Assembly (NCBI GenBank): GCA_023419175.1
Contig: JAEZYG010000023.1
Span: 1 to 5,550 of the forward strand
From: Actinomycetes bacterium
GTDB lineage: Bacteria > Actinomycetota > Actinomycetes > Propionibacteriales > Propionibacteriaceae
Length of the DNA: 5,550 bases
Direction: 5' to 3'
A program made the translations under genes and the position numbers. This document shows positions 4,904 through 5,550 of the stretch, piece by piece (positions within the stretch are counted from its first letter, which is position 1; each line of letters starts with the position of its first letter). A model generated the notes under the pieces. The model was given only the letters and a program-made list of their open reading frames with translations. It did not search any database and was not told the DNA's origin.

Positions 4904-5550
4904 TCACTGGCGAGCTGAACGCTTGCGAGCGATCACGACACCACCGAGGCTGGCTGCCAATCCAGCAAGCAAAGCTGCTGGAATTCCGCTTTCCATACCA
5001 GTAGCTGGCAGGTGGACAGGACGCACCTTGGGCTCGGCTGGAGTGGCGGGCTTGTCAACCGGGTCATTCGGCTGAGCCGGGGTGACCGGGTTAACAGGAG
5101 CCGGCTGATCAGGCTGATCGCAGTCGTCCACACGGTAGACCAGAACCACGGTGGTATCGGACTTCACATCGGTCAGGTGCAGATCGGTGCTGAGTCCTTC
5201 GCCTTCCTTGGTCTTGTCATAGCGGTATCCTGCGATGTCCTTGGGCTCGACGTTGAAGTCATCACCCTCATTGACCTTATAGGAGGAGGTCTTGCTCAGC
5301 TCGTTGCCGTTTCCATCTTCATAACGGACGGTAACGGTATGACGAGCGGGAGCTTCAGGAGCAGGAGGACATTCCTTCTCTTTCGCCTTGGTGTAGTTGA
5401 AGGTCAATTCCTGATCCCCGTCCACGGTGATGTTCTTATCGCCATCTTCAGTGGAGTATCCATCGAAATGCTTCGGCGAAACGACGAGCTTATCGCCATC
5501 TTTCACCTTCAACTCCACACGAACCGGCTGCTCACCAGCACGGTTATAGA
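4904..5550 (-). CDS. LPXTG cell-wall-anchored surface protein with MucBP-like repeats (C-terminal part)
   Basis: The frame is open from the right edge to the stop at 4904, so only the last 215 or so codons are seen and the start is outside. Residues are counted here from the first whole codon in the window. Residues about 1-57 are the end of one repeat (KVKDGDKLVVSPKHFDGY then ELTFNYTKAKEK). After a short Pro-rich linker, about 70-142 form a fuller MucBP-like repeat (TVTVRYEDGNGNEL ... IAGYRYDKT ... TTVVLVYRVDD). A Pro-rich spacer of about 30 residues leads to the sorting signal: LPATG (180-184, bases 4997-5011), a hydrophobic stretch to about 207, and a basic RKRSARQ tail. Sortase would cut between Thr and Gly and link the protein to peptidoglycan. 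MucBP domains are linked to mucus or host-surface binding, so an adhesin role is likely but inferred. A Cys follows each repeat at the head of each Pro-rich linker (60 and 143). The gene faces the ECF operon and is probably unrelated to it. Confidence 0.88.
   Translation of the reverse strand, partial: YNRAGEQPVRVELKVKDGDKLVVSPKHFDGYSTEDGDKNITVDGDQELTFNYTKAKEKECPPAPEAPARHTVTVRYEDGNGNELSKTSSYKVNEGDDFNVEPKDIAGYRYDKTKEGEGLSTDLHLTDVKSDTTVVLVYRVDDCDQPDQPAPVNPVTPAQPNDPVDKPATPAEPKVRPVHLPATGMESGIPAALLAGLAASLGGVVIARKRSARQ

Overview
The window looks like chromosome from a moderate-GC Gram-positive bacterium, most likely an actinomycete (Actinomycetaceae- or Bifidobacteriaceae-like; low confidence on family). 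The grounds are the actinobacterial-looking 5' half of a tRNA-Ile-like gene, an LPXTG sortase-anchored surface protein with an alanine-rich membrane anchor and basic tail, and the general codon style. No mobile element, CRISPR array, phage gene or broken gene was seen.

Layout: (1) Positions 1-26 hold the 5' end of a tRNA on the minus strand, with a recognisable promoter at 53-81. (2) Positions 27-514 are non-coding but contain several inverted repeats, including a perfect 8-bp palindrome ending right at the Shine-Dalgarno of the next gene. (3) Positions 515-4564 form one tight plus-strand operon of four genes: a SAM hydroxide adenosyltransferase (SAM hydrolase, DUF62 family); an ECF-transporter substrate-binding membrane protein of the UPF0397 family; a single-chain double ATPase (two fused EcfA-type domains); and an EcfT transmembrane coupling protein. 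Gaps are 27 bp, a 4-bp overlap and 1 bp. (4) Positions 4565-4903 are a convergent non-coding spacer with several hairpins, including the likely terminator of the gene beyond. (5) Positions 4904-5550 hold the C-terminal part of a minus-strand, cell-wall-anchored surface protein with two MucBP-like repeats and an LPATG sorting signal; its start lies outside the window.

Functionally, the S, A-A and T genes supply every part of a dedicated (group I) energy-coupling-factor importer. The unusual part is the co-transcribed enzyme that hydrolyses S-adenosylmethionine to adenosine and methionine. The transporter's substrate cannot be read from sequence. The pairing suggests import of SAM, an adenosyl/nucleoside compound or a methionine-related compound, coupled to intracellular hydrolysis; this is inference. 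The palindromes upstream are the best candidates for control of this operon.
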